From positions 62,001 through 126,000 of the forward strand of contig JAKAKS010000022.1 of assembly GCA_021813405.1 (NCBI GenBank): a DNA stretch of 64,000 nucleotides. Reading direction: 5' to 3'. Position numbers and translations under genes: made by a program. Below are positions 8,842 through 18,395 of this stretch, in pieces (positions within the stretch are counted from its first letter, which is position 1; the number at the start of each line of letters is the position of its first letter). The DNA comes from Nitrospirota bacterium. Its GTDB lineage: Bacteria > Nitrospirota > Thermodesulfovibrionia > Thermodesulfovibrionales > JdFR-88. The notes beneath the pieces were generated by a model, which searched no databases, was not told the DNA's origin, and was given only the letters and a program-made list of their open reading frames with translations.

Positions 8842-9975
8842 ATGGCAAAAAAGGCTTTGATAACCGGAATTACAGGGCAGGACGGCTCCTATCTGGCCGA
8901 ACTTCTGCTCTCAAAAGGATATGAAGTGCACGGCCTGATAAGGAGGGCGAGCACCTTCAATACAAACCGCATCGACCATATTTACACGGACCCGCATATC
9001 TCAGGGACAAGGCTGTTCCTCCATTATGGAGACCTCTCAGATGCCGGGCAGTTCACGAATCTGATATACAACATTCAGCCAGAGGAAGTTTATCATCTTG
9101 GCGCGCAAAGCCATGTGCGGGTGAGTTTCGACATACCGGAATACACCGGCGACATTACCGGCCTTGGCGCAACAAGGCTGCTGGAGTCCATCAGGCGAAG
9201 TGGGATCAAAGCGAAATTTTACCAGGCGTCCTCAAGCGAGATGTTCGGGGCCGCGCCGCCGCCGCAGAACGAAAAAACCCATTTTTATCCGTGCAGTCCA
9301 TATGCCGCCGGGAAAGTATACGCCTACTGGATCACCGTCAATTACAGGGAAAGCTATAAAATATTCGCCTGCAACGGGATACTTTTCAACCATGAATCCC
9401 CCAGGCGGGGCGAGACGTTCGTTACAAGAAAAATAACCAGGGCTATCGCCAACATCATCGCCGGTAACCAGAAGAAACTGTATCTTGGCAATCTGGAGGC
9501 AAAAAGGGACTGGGGCTTTGCGCCCGAATTCGTGGAATGCCAGTGGCGTATCCTTCAGGAGGACACGCCCGAAGATTATGTGATAGGCACGGGCGAAAGC
9601 CATACTGTAAGGGAATTTCTGGAGCTGGCACTGGATTACGCTGGCATCGAAGTAGAGTGGAGGGGCAAAGGGGCGGGGCAGAAAGGCATTGCCAGATCTG
9701 TTTCCAAACACATTCATGGCGTTAAACCTGGAGATACGCTAATTGAAATAGACCCGAAGTATTTTCGTCCCAGGGAGGTAGACTACCTGCTTGCCGATGC
9801 CAGGAAAGCAAAAAAGAAGCTGGATTGGAAACCGAGGGTAACCTTTAAGGATTTGATAAAGATAATGGTGGACTCCGATATGGAACTGTTGCACGTCACG
9901 CCACCAGGGAAAGGCCGGAAAATACTTCTGGACAAAGGTATAGATTGGACAAAAAACAGGCTGACAATGAGCTAA
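8842..9975 (+). CDS. gmd: GDP-mannose 4,6-dehydratase
   Basis: Converts GDP-D-mannose to GDP-4-keto-6-deoxy-D-mannose, the precursor of GDP-fucose, GDP-rhamnose or GDP-perosamine. The N-terminus [37 protein letters not shown] is diagnostic, with NADP-binding GITGQDG, catalytic YxxxK at [12 protein letters not shown], and the C-terminal signature [21 protein letters not shown] start at ATG 8842, which gives 377 residues; upstream codons in frame are not family-like. No GDP-fucose synthase or other partner reductase is in this window, so the end sugar is unknown. A truncated second gmd start lies at 13580. Confidence 0.93.
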   Translation: MAKKALITGITGQDGSYLAELLLSKGYEVHGLIRRASTFNTNRIDHIYTDPHISGTRLFLHYGDLSDAGQFTNLIYNIQPEEVYHLGAQSHVRVSFDIPEYTGDITGLGATRLLESIRRSGIKAKFYQASSSEMFGAAPPPQNEKTHFYPCSPYAAGKVYAYWITVNYRESYKIFACNGILFNHESPRRGETFVTRKITRAIANIIAGNQKKLYLGNLEAKRDWGFAPEFVECQWRILQEDTPEDYVIGTGESHTVREFLELALDYAGIEVEWRGKGAGQKGIARSVSKHIHGVKPGDTLIEIDPKYFRPREVDYLLADARKAKKKLDWKPRVTFKDLIKIMVDSDMELLHVTPPGKGRKILLDKGIDWTKNRLTMS

Positions 9976-10204
9976 CCGGCAAAGTGGGCCTCCCCATCGG
10001 ATTAGCCGGCAGCCTGGCAGGGCCATTTCGTTGCCGGAATGCTCAAGGCAAGTTCTGGTGCAACCCATTCTGGACGGCAGCAGGGCTGGGAAAATTATAT
10101 CTATGTTTTGGTGGACACTTTTGGCATTATTACGGGCAGGAAAGAGATCGTGTTACGCCGCTGCCGGGGCCGGATCAAAATGTGAAGGGGGGATATTTCA
10201 AGTA
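9976..10204 (+). pseudogene. Spacer with probable 3' remnant of a polysaccharide-cluster gene
   Basis: After the gmd stop, one frame ending with TGA at 10183-10185 reads PAAWQGHFVAGMLKASSG... and ...GWENYIYVLVDTFGIITGR, about 55 residues that look protein-like but have an in-frame TAG immediately upstream and no proper start. I read it as the tail of a lost gene, origin not recognised. The ribosome site for the next gene follows (AAGGGGGGAT). Confidence 0.35.
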
Positions 10205-11674
10205 ATGAATACTGAGCATTCCATTCAAAACCGGCCCAAACGGATATTATTTGTAAATCCGGCTAAAAAAGAAGGATTTTACACTGACCGGATTCACATG
10301 GGGTTGAGCCTTTTAGGCAGCATTCTTTCCAAGGAAGGGCATGAAGTAAAAATAATCGATTATGCCTATTTGCGCAGCCTGCGGCAATGCCCATCCATTG
10401 AATCCATTATCAACGATTTTTTACCGGACGTAATAAGTGTTACTATTTTTACATACCACTATACCGCATGCCAGGAGATGCTTGACCGGATTTCAAAATG
10501 CAGCAATGCGCCTATAATTGTGGGCGGGCCCCATGTTACTTTGTTTCCGCAAGACTTCATGAACGATAAACGGATCAGCTACATTGTACGGGGTGAAGCT
10601 GAAAAGATAATCGCCGAGACTGTTAGAAACGCTTCACACCAGCTTGTGCCAGTAGTTATCAATGCCCCCGCCCCTGAGCCTCAAGAAATTCCCGAGGTAA
10701 ATCTGGGCATAGCAGCGGGCAGCGAGTTCCTGAAGGATTATCAAATACAATTAAGCCGCGGATGTCCTTTTACTTGCAGTTTTTGCAATGTAAAGTCTAT
10801 TGCGGGAAGAAAGGTTCGCGCAAGAGACTTGGATACCTGCATTCATCAGATTGAAAAGGCGCTGGCGGAATTCCCAAACATAGAAAGCGTTTCGATTACG
10901 GATGACTGCCCCACTTTCAATAAGGAACGTTTCAAGCAATTTTTAAAGAAATTTGCCAGCAAAAAATTTAATGTAACCTTAACAATTGACAATATGCGCG
11001 CTGACTTGATCGACGAGGAAATGCTTGATCTCTATGTATCGGCGGGCGGCAAAAATATCTGCCTTGGCGTGGAAAGCGCCCACCCTGAGGTATTCAAAAT
11101 GGTTCACAAGAGCGAGTCCCTTGATGACATCGTAAAAGCGGCCAGATTGATAAAGAAATTCAACTTGCAACTTGGCATGTGCTTTGTTATCGGGCTGCCT
11201 GGCGATACCATGGAAAGGCATTTAAGCTCCATTAAACTGGCAAAGGAGTTAAAACCTGATTATGCCTTTTGGAATATGTGCACGCCATGGCCGGGCACTG
11301 AAGTTCACGAATGGTTTAAAGAAAACGGAACTATCGGTGATTTGCGCGATTTTTCAACTTTAATTGTTCCGAAATTCATTTTTCAGGACCCTCCGGTCAC
11401 ATCAGCCCAATTTGGCAAGGAAGATCGCATCAGGGCCTGGCTTATGGCAAATCTGGAAACAAACAGCCTGTTATTTTTCAGCTTCGGCATTCGGAATATA
11501 GGAGGCTTTGTCAGTGAATTCATTGTGCTCCTGCGCCTGGCAAAAAAATATAAGCTAATCAAATCTGTTCCGGTTTATATGGGATATACCGTTAAAAGGT
11601 TCCTGCTTGAAACACGCAATTACTTAGCTGCCACAAGGCGCTCAAAAAGCCACCCTGGGCATAAACAAATATGA
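10205..11674 (+). CDS. B12-binding-domain radical SAM protein
   Basis: A radical SAM enzyme with an N-terminal cobalamin-binding-like Rossmann domain (RILFVNPAKKEG, then MGLSLLGSILSKEGHEVKIIDY) followed by a radical SAM core. The CxxxCxxC cluster motif is in LSRGCPFTCSFCNVKSIAGRKVR. The C-terminal part resembles that of BchE/HpnP-type proteins. Enzymes of this type in polysaccharide clusters usually methylate or rearrange a sugar or lipid carrier, but the substrate cannot be told. Start at ATG 10205, 489 residues. The next gene overlaps by four bases (ATGA), so they are translationally coupled. Confidence 0.85.
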   Translation: MNTEHSIQNRPKRILFVNPAKKEGFYTDRIHMGLSLLGSILSKEGHEVKIIDYAYLRSLRQCPSIESIINDFLPDVISVTIFTYHYTACQEMLDRISKCSNAPIIVGGPHVTLFPQDFMNDKRISYIVRGEAEKIIAETVRNASHQLVPVVINAPAPEPQEIPEVNLGIAAGSEFLKDYQIQLSRGCPFTCSFCNVKSIAGRKVRARDLDTCIHQIEKALAEFPNIESVSITDDCPTFNKERFKQFLKKFASKKFNVTLTIDNMRADLIDEEMLDLYVSAGGKNICLGVESAHPEVFKMVHKSESLDDIVKAARLIKKFNLQLGMCFVIGLPGDTMERHLSSIKLAKELKPDYAFWNMCTPWPGTEVHEWFKENGTIGDLRDFSTLIVPKFIFQDPPVTSAQFGKEDRIRAWLMANLETNSLLFFSFGIRNIGGFVSEFIVLLRLAKKYKLIKSVPVYMGYTVKRFLLETRNYLAATRRSKSHPGHKQI

Positions 11675-12363
11675 AAGAAATCTTTGATGACTATATAGAT
11701 AATGCTTTTGAAGGCGAATACAAACAGGCTGATTTCAAGTTTGGGCAATTTGAGAAAAATTATAAGGCATTGTTCCCTTTTGACAAAAAAGCATTTCTGC
11801 TGGACATAGGAATTGGAAGAGGAGAAATGCTTTCTTGTATGAAAAACTGGGGATATGAAAATTACCTTGGCATCGATATATCGCCAAGCACGGTTAATTT
11901 TTGCCGTGGCTTGGGGTTGAATTGCATTTTAGTGGAAAATACTGTGGAATGGCTAGCTGACAATCAGCAAAAGTTTGACTTGATTACTTTATTAGATGTT
12001 CTGGAACACATTAAAAAAAACGAGACAATCGGCTTCCTTCAAGCCGTCAGGGCGGCTTTAAAACTCGGTGGAACAGTAATAATCCAGGTCCCTAATTTGC
12101 AATCGCCTGATGGTCAACTGCATAGATACAACGACTTCACTCATGAATTTGGATATATAGAGCACAGCCTTGGCCAAGTGCTTAAGACAGCCGGTTTTAA
12201 TCAATTCGAATTCAGAGGTTTTGAAGAAATTGTTTCAGGCGGATTTTTTTATAAAATACTGCGCAAACTATACTGGAATTTTGTGCGTTTTTCACGCTCT
12301 ATTACTGGCAATATCAACCCGGCTATCCTCAATCCTGTTTTTTTTACAATAGTTAAAAAGTAA
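11671..12363 (+). CDS. Class I SAM-dependent methyltransferase
   Basis: A 230-residue methyltransferase of the Methyltransf_11/UbiG type. Motif I is LLDIGIGRGEML, followed by the acidic end of strand 2 (GIDISPSTV), and FDLITLLDVLEHIKK is the post-motif region. It overlaps the radical SAM gene by four bases and shares its terminal A with the next gene (TAATG), so it sits in a tight operon. Probably methylates a sugar of the surface glycan; acceptor unknown. Confidence 0.87.
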   Translation: MKEIFDDYIDNAFEGEYKQADFKFGQFEKNYKALFPFDKKAFLLDIGIGRGEMLSCMKNWGYENYLGIDISPSTVNFCRGLGLNCILVENTVEWLADNQQKFDLITLLDVLEHIKKNETIGFLQAVRAALKLGGTVIIQVPNLQSPDGQLHRYNDFTHEFGYIEHSLGQVLKTAGFNQFEFRGFEEIVSGGFFYKILRKLYWNFVRFSRSITGNINPAILNPVFFTIVKK

Positions 12364-13535
12364 TGTTCAGGTTTTATTCTCTGCGTGAGTTTTTATTATA
12401 CCTGCTGGTAAAGTTCCTTTCCTGTGGAAAAAATTCACATAAAACAGGCCCACGCAAAAAGATACTGCTTGTCCGTTTAGATGGGATAGGTGATTGTATC
12501 CTCTGGCTGGATTCCGCAAGCAAATTTAGGGATATCTACCCTGAAAAAGAATTTGAAATTACTCTCTTGGGCAATGATCTATGGGAGCCCTTGACGGAGG
12601 ATATGCCGTTCTTTGATCAGGTTTGGCCGCTTAGCAGAAAAAGGCTGGACAAATTTTTTTATAAGCTCTCTACATTTTGGAAGATTAAAAAAGCTGGATT
12701 TGATATAGCGATTCAGCCGACGTACTCAAGGGAATTTTTGACCGATGCATTCATTAAAATGAGCTGCGCGCCTGTGCGGATCGGCTCTCAAGGAGATCCT
12801 GCCAATATAAAATTCTGGCAAAAAAAATTAACTGATAAATGGTATACAGTGCTGGTTCCCGCTTCGGCTAAACCTTTAATGGAACTGGAAAGAAATGCTG
12901 AGTTCATGCGTGGGCTGGGTTTAAAAAATGTGCGCGCTGGCCTTTACCAGTTCCGGCCGCACTTAAAACCTGCTGCCACTCAAAATGAAAATTTCTATAT
13001 TCTTTTCCCTGGAGCGTCTTGGACTGGCAAGATGTGGCCCGCATCACGGTTTTTGGAGATTGCTAGGCGGCTTCATGATGCAAAAAAATGGGAAGGGATT
13101 ATTTGCGGCGGCTCAACCGAAACTGAACTTGCGGAGAAAATTATGAAAGCTTCGGACGTGCCTATGAAAAACCTGGCCGGTAAAACCTCACTACATGATC
13201 TGATAAATCTGATCAACAGGGCTCAAATGATCATAACCAACGACACGGCAGCTGTGCATATCGCTGCCGCTTGTGAAACACCCGCGGTCTGCATTCTCGG
13301 AGGTGGGCATTTCGGCAGATATATGCCATACAAACTGGAACAAAGCACATATAAAATAATACCTGTTGGCATTTTCCCCAGGATGGACTGCTTTAATTGC
13401 AATTGGCATTGTATTTACAAAATTCCAGATGGCGAGCCTAAGCCTTGCATTTCAAGCATTTCGGTAGATGAGGTCTGGATCAAAATTGAGGAACTGCTAA
13501 ATAAGCATACACTTTGGTCCGCGCAGGATAAGTGA
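12363..13535 (+). CDS. Glycosyltransferase family 9 (heptosyltransferase-like)
   Basis: Resembles ADP-heptose:LPS heptosyltransferases: ILLVRLDGIGDCILWLDSA at the N-terminus, ILFPGASWTGKMWPASRF at the donor domain start, and ITNDTAAVHIAAACETPAVCILGG, the typical GT9 signature. The C-terminus has a Cys-rich tail (MDCFNCNWHCIYK...PC), common in GT9 members. 390 residues. It implies a lipopolysaccharide-type product, although donor and acceptor are not shown by sequence. It overlaps the preceding methyltransferase by one base. Confidence 0.87.
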   Translation: MFRFYSLREFLLYLLVKFLSCGKNSHKTGPRKKILLVRLDGIGDCILWLDSASKFRDIYPEKEFEITLLGNDLWEPLTEDMPFFDQVWPLSRKRLDKFFYKLSTFWKIKKAGFDIAIQPTYSREFLTDAFIKMSCAPVRIGSQGDPANIKFWQKKLTDKWYTVLVPASAKPLMELERNAEFMRGLGLKNVRAGLYQFRPHLKPAATQNENFYILFPGASWTGKMWPASRFLEIARRLHDAKKWEGIICGGSTETELAEKIMKASDVPMKNLAGKTSLHDLINLINRAQMIITNDTAAVHIAAACETPAVCILGGGHFGRYMPYKLEQSTYKIIPVGIFPRMDCFNCNWHCIYKIPDGEPKPCISSISVDEVWIKIEELLNKHTLWSAQDK

Positions 13536-13579
13536 TTATTTTTGCAAAAACAAAATATATAATTTAAGATAGATAATTT

Positions 13580-13823
13580 ATGGGAAAAAAGGCTTTAATA
13601 ATAGGCATTACAGGGCAGGACGGCTCCTATCTAGCTGGGCTTTTACTCTCGAAGGGATACTGGAAAGCGCGGATGTTATTCATTTCCCCCTTTCAATATA
13701 TGGGCAGGCCCGCATTTGAGAGTTGAAAATATAAAAAACGGCATAAAACAAATTGGAAAGATCAGATGGCAAAATCTGGCGAAAAATTTCGTAAGTGCAT
13801 ACAAGAAGGCCATAAAAAAATGA
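13580..13823 (+). pseudogene. Deletion scar: gmd 5' fragment joined to a glycosyltransferase 3' remnant
   Basis: From ATG 13580 to about 13660 the DNA encodes [20 protein letters not shown] then LLLSKGY, a near copy of the first 27 residues of Gmd at 8842. Homology ends abruptly. In a different frame, [19 protein letters not shown] then IRWQNLAKNFVSAYKKAIKK runs to TGA at 13821-13823 and looks like the C-terminal helix of a GT4-type glycosyltransferase. An internal deletion probably removed the rest of a second gmd and most of the glycosyltransferase. The remnant stop overlaps the next gene start as ATGA. Confidence 0.65.
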
Positions 13824-14692
13824 ATGCGTTGAATTCCAGCACTTCAAATACAGTCCCGCAAAAGGACTATCTTAAGATTCTTCTTGATTATTATTACCCT
13901 ATATATTTTATCTCTCTTTTCAGAGCCCATGAACTCTATAGCGTTGAGCCTTATATATCACTTCTAAAAGACCCGATTCTTGATCTCGGCTGCGGTGATG
14001 GCTTTATATCCAAATTATTGTTTGGCAGGCAGCTGGCTTATGGCATTGATCCGTCGCCCGATGCAATTCGGAATGCCGATAGAATTAAAGCATATGGTAA
14101 AACATTCATAGGGGATGCACATAACATACCTTTGGATGATTGTTCATTGGGCGGGATTTTTAGCAATTGCGTCCTGGAGCATATACCTGATATTGAGCCT
14201 TTAATAAAGGAAATTTCACGCGTACTTAAACCCGGGGCATACTTCATAGCCACTGCACTTTCGCCGTTTTATTACAGTTTAAATCCAGTTTTCAGCTATG
14301 CTGAAAAGCACGGTTTAATAGGCGTTAAAAACAAAATGATAAAAGCGGAAAATGCTTTGCATAATCATGTCTCTGTACTCTATGTTAATGAATATGACGA
14401 GATTTTCCGGGCAAATGGGATGAAACTTGAAAAGAGCAGACATTACATTACCTCAAGCGAAATGGCAATGCACACTTGCTGGATGGGTACATTAAGCAAA
14501 TATATTATCCCCTATCCCGCTTTTTTGACGCACAACGGCTTACTGCTCCGGTTTCTTTATATAAAATACAGGCAATCGCATCGTACTAGGAATATTCAAA
14601 AATTCTACGAAAAATTCCATGACATCTGTTATAAAAAAGGCGATCCTCACGATTCGGGCATAGGCCAGATATTAATAGCCAGGAAGGGATAA
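13820..14692 (+). CDS. Class I SAM-dependent methyltransferase
   Basis: A methyltransferase with motif I ILDLGCGDGFISKLLF, acidic residue in YGIDPSPDAI and post-motif IFSNCVLEHIPDIEPLIKEISRVLKPGAYF. I chose ATG 13820, which overlaps the stop of the upstream glycosyltransferase remnant by the usual four bases; an upstream ATG at 13766 falls inside the remnant sequence and is probably spurious. That gives 290 residues. The C-terminal half (LNPVFSYAEKHGLIG and on) is long for the family and may bind the acceptor. Likely modifies a polysaccharide; substrate unknown. Confidence 0.83.
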   Translation: MNALNSSTSNTVPQKDYLKILLDYYYPIYFISLFRAHELYSVEPYISLLKDPILDLGCGDGFISKLLFGRQLAYGIDPSPDAIRNADRIKAYGKTFIGDAHNIPLDDCSLGGIFSNCVLEHIPDIEPLIKEISRVLKPGAYFIATALSPFYYSLNPVFSYAEKHGLIGVKNKMIKAENALHNHVSVLYVNEYDEIFRANGMKLEKSRHYITSSEMAMHTCWMGTLSKYIIPYPAFLTHNGLLLRFLYIKYRQSHRTRNIQKFYEKFHDICYKKGDPHDSGIGQILIARKG

Positions 14693-14696
14693 ACTG

Positions 14697-15515
14697 GTGC
14701 TTGTATCCGTTATCACAATTACCTTCAACAGCAAAAAATATCTTGAACATACCATTCAAAGTGTTTTAGATCAGGATTATTCCGATATCGAATATATAAT
14801 TGTGGACGGCGGCTCCACCGATGGAACGCTGGATATAATCCGCAAATATGAAACCAGGATAGCTAAATGGATCTCTGAACCCGACAAGGGCATCTCCGAT
14901 GCGTGGAACAAGGGTATAAAAATGTCCTCAGGGGAAATTATAGGTCTTATTAATTCTGACGATTATTATGAACCTGGGGCGCTGAAAGCTGTAGCCGACA
15001 TATTCAGGGAAAACCCGGCGGTAGATATCATCCACGGCAATTTGCGCTTATGGAACGCCATGGAAAATTCCTTTGCAATCGAAAAACCTCCTTCGGAACC
15101 GGAGAAAACTGCCTGGAGGAAAAAGCTTGCCTGGCATCCAACGGTCTTTGTACGGAGGCGGGCTTATGAAAAATTCGGACTTTTCGACCTCTCTTACAGG
15201 TTCGCTATGGATTACGAGCTGATTTTAAGATTTATTAAGTCCGGTGCGGGCCTTTTTTATATCGACCGAGTACTGGCTAATATGAGAACAACGGGCATTA
15301 CCAACAGGTTTTACCGAGAAAACGACAAAGAAGTAAGGTATATCTGTTTAAAATACGGATATAATCGGCTGCTAGTACATGGTTATTATTATTGGATGGC
15401 ATTGTTTCCGCCCATAGAACGCAATTGCGGAAAGTTTATAAAACAGCTTGGCCTCTCCTTCATAATCACTTTGTATAGAAAGGTATTCTATCCAGGTGTG
15501 CCAAAAGACTATTAA
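14697..15515 (+). CDS. Glycosyltransferase family 2
   Basis: GT-A fold transferase: VSVITITFNSKKYLEHTIQS, then YIIVDGGSTDGTLDIIRKY, and LINSDDYYEPGALK with the metal-binding DxD-like motif. The region WHPTVFVRRRAYEKFGLFD followed by MDYELILRF is typical of the WcaA/WbbD-like group. It starts at GTG 14697 behind AGGAAGGGA, four bases after the preceding stop. 272 residues. Adds one sugar to the surface glycan; specificity not deducible. Confidence 0.88.
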   Translation: MLVSVITITFNSKKYLEHTIQSVLDQDYSDIEYIIVDGGSTDGTLDIIRKYETRIAKWISEPDKGISDAWNKGIKMSSGEIIGLINSDDYYEPGALKAVADIFRENPAVDIIHGNLRLWNAMENSFAIEKPPSEPEKTAWRKKLAWHPTVFVRRRAYEKFGLFDLSYRFAMDYELILRFIKSGAGLFYIDRVLANMRTTGITNRFYRENDKEVRYICLKYGYNRLLVHGYYYWMALFPPIERNCGKFIKQLGLSFIITLYRKVFYPGVPKDY

Positions 15516-15585
15516 TTTGCATTACCGGCTAGCAGTTTTATTTAGGCTTACGATTTAAAGGCGAGTTTGCGGCTGTGTAATAACC

Positions 15586-16545
15586 ATGAAAAAGGTTTCA
15601 ATAATGATTCCCACGTATAACCAGGCGCATTACCTCGGGCAGGCAATAGGCTCCGCTTTGGTTCAGGATTACGGGAACCTGGAAGTCGTAATTTCTGACG
15701 ATTGCTCAACGGATGAAACCCCCGCGACGGTCCAAAAATTCAATGACCCCAGAGTAAAATATTTCCGAAACAAAACAAATCTGGGCCGGGTAGGCAATTA
15801 CAGAAAACTTTTATATGAATACGCAAGCGGGGATTACGTATTGCTTCTGGACGGAGACGATTATCTCACTTGCCCGGATTATATAAGCAAGGCCATATCC
15901 GTTTTTGAAAAAGACGGCGATGTTGTTCTGGTCTTTTCAAACCATAAAACTCTATTTGAAAATTCCGGCCAGCATGCCTGCGCTGATATGCATCTGCCCC
16001 TGATAATGAACGGCAACTGGCTTTTTTTAAACTATTACAAAAAAAACATCTGGATTCCCCACCTTACTGCGGTTTACAACAGGCAGGCTGCCCTTGCCAT
16101 TGATTTTTACAGGCTTGATATTGAGAGCTCAGACTGGGAGTCCATACTGAGACTTATCCTTAACAAAAGGGTAGGTTTCATAAATACGGAGGCCGGCGTT
16201 TGGAGAATCCATCAGAGCAACCAGACATCCGCCTTAGATATTGAATTTAAATTGAAGAATATATCTTTTATTGATTCGGTAAGCGCTTATGTTTCAGAAT
16301 TAAATGTTTTTCAGGCAAAAGAGCTGGAAGCATGGAAAATGCGTATGCTCAGGATTTTTCTTACCGGCTATTTCAGCAAATACATAGGCCAGCGCAGATA
16401 TAAGGATGCGAAGGCGGTCTTCATCCTTGCCTCTAAGAAAAACTGGAAGCTAGCATTTTATTTAATATCGGGTGGTATGGCCCAGGGCTGCAGAAAAGTT
16501 CGGTCGGCAATGGCGAATAAACCCAGTCAGGGCAGTGCCACATAA
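15586..16545 (+). CDS. Glycosyltransferase family 2
   Basis: Second GT-A transferase of the cluster: VSIMIPTYNQAHYLGQAIGSAL, then VVISDDCSTDETPATV, and YVLLLDGDDYLTCPDYI with the DGDD metal-binding motif. 319 residues, with a C-terminal helical part probably involved in acceptor or membrane contact. The spacing of 70 bases from the previous gene is larger than elsewhere in this cluster. Its stop shares one base with the AsnB start. Confidence 0.88.
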   Translation: MKKVSIMIPTYNQAHYLGQAIGSALVQDYGNLEVVISDDCSTDETPATVQKFNDPRVKYFRNKTNLGRVGNYRKLLYEYASGDYVLLLDGDDYLTCPDYISKAISVFEKDGDVVLVFSNHKTLFENSGQHACADMHLPLIMNGNWLFLNYYKKNIWIPHLTAVYNRQAALAIDFYRLDIESSDWESILRLILNKRVGFINTEAGVWRIHQSNQTSALDIEFKLKNISFIDSVSAYVSELNVFQAKELEAWKMRMLRIFLTGYFSKYIGQRRYKDAKAVFILASKKNWKLAFYLISGGMAQGCRKVRSAMANKPSQGSAT

Positions 16546-18395
16546 TGTGCGGGATATTCGGATTTGCCGGCAGGGCCTCAAGGCCGGACCGTGATTTCCT
16601 TAAAAAAGCAGTAGACTCGTTTTCATACCGGGGGCCGGACGACGAGGGTTTCTATTTAAACGCGGACAGTACAGTGGGGCTGGCCCATAAGCGGCTATCT
16701 ATTCTGGACCTTTCAGCCGCCGGGCACCAGCCTATGAGCGATGAGTCAAAAACCCGCTGGACCGTTTTTAACGGCGAGATATATAACTTTCTGGAAATAA
16801 AGGAAGACCTGGAAAAGGACGGGGCCAGGTTTTCTTCCACCTCCGATACCGAAGTGCTCCTGTATGCCTACAAAAAATGGGGCAGCCAGTGCGTCAGCCG
16901 GTTCAACGGGATGTTCGCCTTCGGCATCTACAACTCTAAAAGAGGGAAGCTCTTTCTGGCAAGGGACCGGATGGGGAAAAAACCCCTCTTCTATGCCCTG
17001 GCAGGCGGCAATCTGGTCTTTGCCTCAGAGCTGAAGGCTATTCTTTCAACTGGATTTGTCCCTTTTGAGGTGGACCCATCCGCGCTCAATTTTTATTTCG
17101 CGCTAGGTTATGCGCCAAATGACAAATCCATGATCCGGGGCGTCAGAAAACTGCCGCCTGGGTTCTCCATGGAGTTTGATATCGCAAGCGGAAAAGCGGA
17201 AGTAAAACAATACTGGGATGCCCCCGCCTTTGAGGGCCCGCATGATGAAGACCGAGCGCTTGAAGAAATCGAGGAGATCCTGGTGGATTCCGTTAAGAAG
17301 AGATTGATGAGCGATGTGCCGCTTGGTGCCTTTTTAAGCGGCGGCATAGATTCCAGCCTTGTAGTGGCCTTTATGAGGAGGGTGCATAACGGTGAGATAA
17401 AGACCTTCAGCGTGGGATTTGAGGGATCATCGAAAAATGAGCTGCGGTATGCATCCCTTGTGGCGCGCCATTTCGGGACCACCCACAAGGAGATAATGGT
17501 GAAGGCTGATATGGGCGACCTGGAGCGCATCTCCGGCCTGCTGGACGAGCCCATTTATGACAACTCCATGCTGCCCACATATTATCTGTGCAGGCACACA
17601 AGGCAGGACGTAACGGTAGCGCTCTCCGGCGACGGTGGCGACGAGCTTTTTGGCGGCTACATCCATTATCAGTCAGCCGATACGGCAAGAAGGGCTGGAA
17701 AGTTCTTTTTTCCCCCCTTGAATCTGCTGGCGCGGGCGGTTTCTTCCAGGCTGCGCGAAGGTGCGTTCGGCAAAAACACCCTGGCTGGCATCGGCATGGG
17801 GGAAAAGGCCTGCTTTACGTATCCAACCCAGATATTCAGGGAGGGCGAAAGGCAGAGGCTTTTAAGCACTCCCCCTGGAAAAACGGAGCTTATGGCGCCC
17901 AGGCTTTTCAGGGAATCCCTGATGAATGCGAAAAACTACGATTACATAAACCAGATGTGTTATGCGGACATAAAAACCTTCATGGTGGATGACATACTGG
18001 TTAAGGTGGACAGGGCAAGCATGTTTAATTCCCTTGAGGTCAGGTGCCCGATTTTGGACTATCGCATGGCCGAATATTCGTTCAGGCACCTACCCGGAGT
18101 TTTAAAGATACGTGGAGGCGCAAAAAAATATCTTCTTAAAAAACTGGCTGGCAAATACCTGCCCGCCGCGCTGGACCTGGAACGCAAGCAGGGGTTTGAT
18201 ATACCCGGCGACACACTTGGGGGCAATAAATCGAGGGTTCCGCAAAGGCTTCTCGATTTCGGGCCTAACGAGTTTGTATCCAGGCCTTTTATCGAAGCCC
18301 TTGCCAGGGACCAGATTTCCGGCAGGGGCCATCTTTGGCACAAGATTTTCGCGCTCTATTTCTTTTTGCGGTGGCTTGAGGCATGCAGAGGGTAA
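16545..18395 (+). CDS. asnB: Asparagine synthase (glutamine-hydrolysing)
   Basis: An N-terminal Ntn glutaminase with Cys2 as nucleophile (MCGIFGFAG, exposed after Met removal) and a C-terminal ATP-pyrophosphatase domain (LGAFLSGGIDSSLVVAFM). It would convert aspartate to asparagine. Members inside O-antigen or capsule clusters often amidate uronic acids of the polysaccharide instead, which would suit the uronate epimerase at 5948. 616 residues, full length. It overlaps the preceding gene by one base and the next glycosyltransferase by 13 bases, so it is part of the operon. Confidence 0.9.
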   Translation: MCGIFGFAGRASRPDRDFLKKAVDSFSYRGPDDEGFYLNADSTVGLAHKRLSILDLSAAGHQPMSDESKTRWTVFNGEIYNFLEIKEDLEKDGARFSSTSDTEVLLYAYKKWGSQCVSRFNGMFAFGIYNSKRGKLFLARDRMGKKPLFYALAGGNLVFASELKAILSTGFVPFEVDPSALNFYFALGYAPNDKSMIRGVRKLPPGFSMEFDIASGKAEVKQYWDAPAFEGPHDEDRALEEIEEILVDSVKKRLMSDVPLGAFLSGGIDSSLVVAFMRRVHNGEIKTFSVGFEGSSKNELRYASLVARHFGTTHKEIMVKADMGDLERISGLLDEPIYDNSMLPTYYLCRHTRQDVTVALSGDGGDELFGGYIHYQSADTARRAGKFFFPPLNLLARAVSSRLREGAFGKNTLAGIGMGEKACFTYPTQIFREGERQRLLSTPPGKTELMAPRLFRESLMNAKNYDYINQMCYADIKTFMVDDILVKVDRASMFNSLEVRCPILDYRMAEYSFRHLPGVLKIRGGAKKYLLKKLAGKYLPAALDLERKQGFDIPGDTLGGNKSRVPQRLLDFGPNEFVSRPFIEALARDQISGRGHLWHKIFALYFFLRWLEACRG

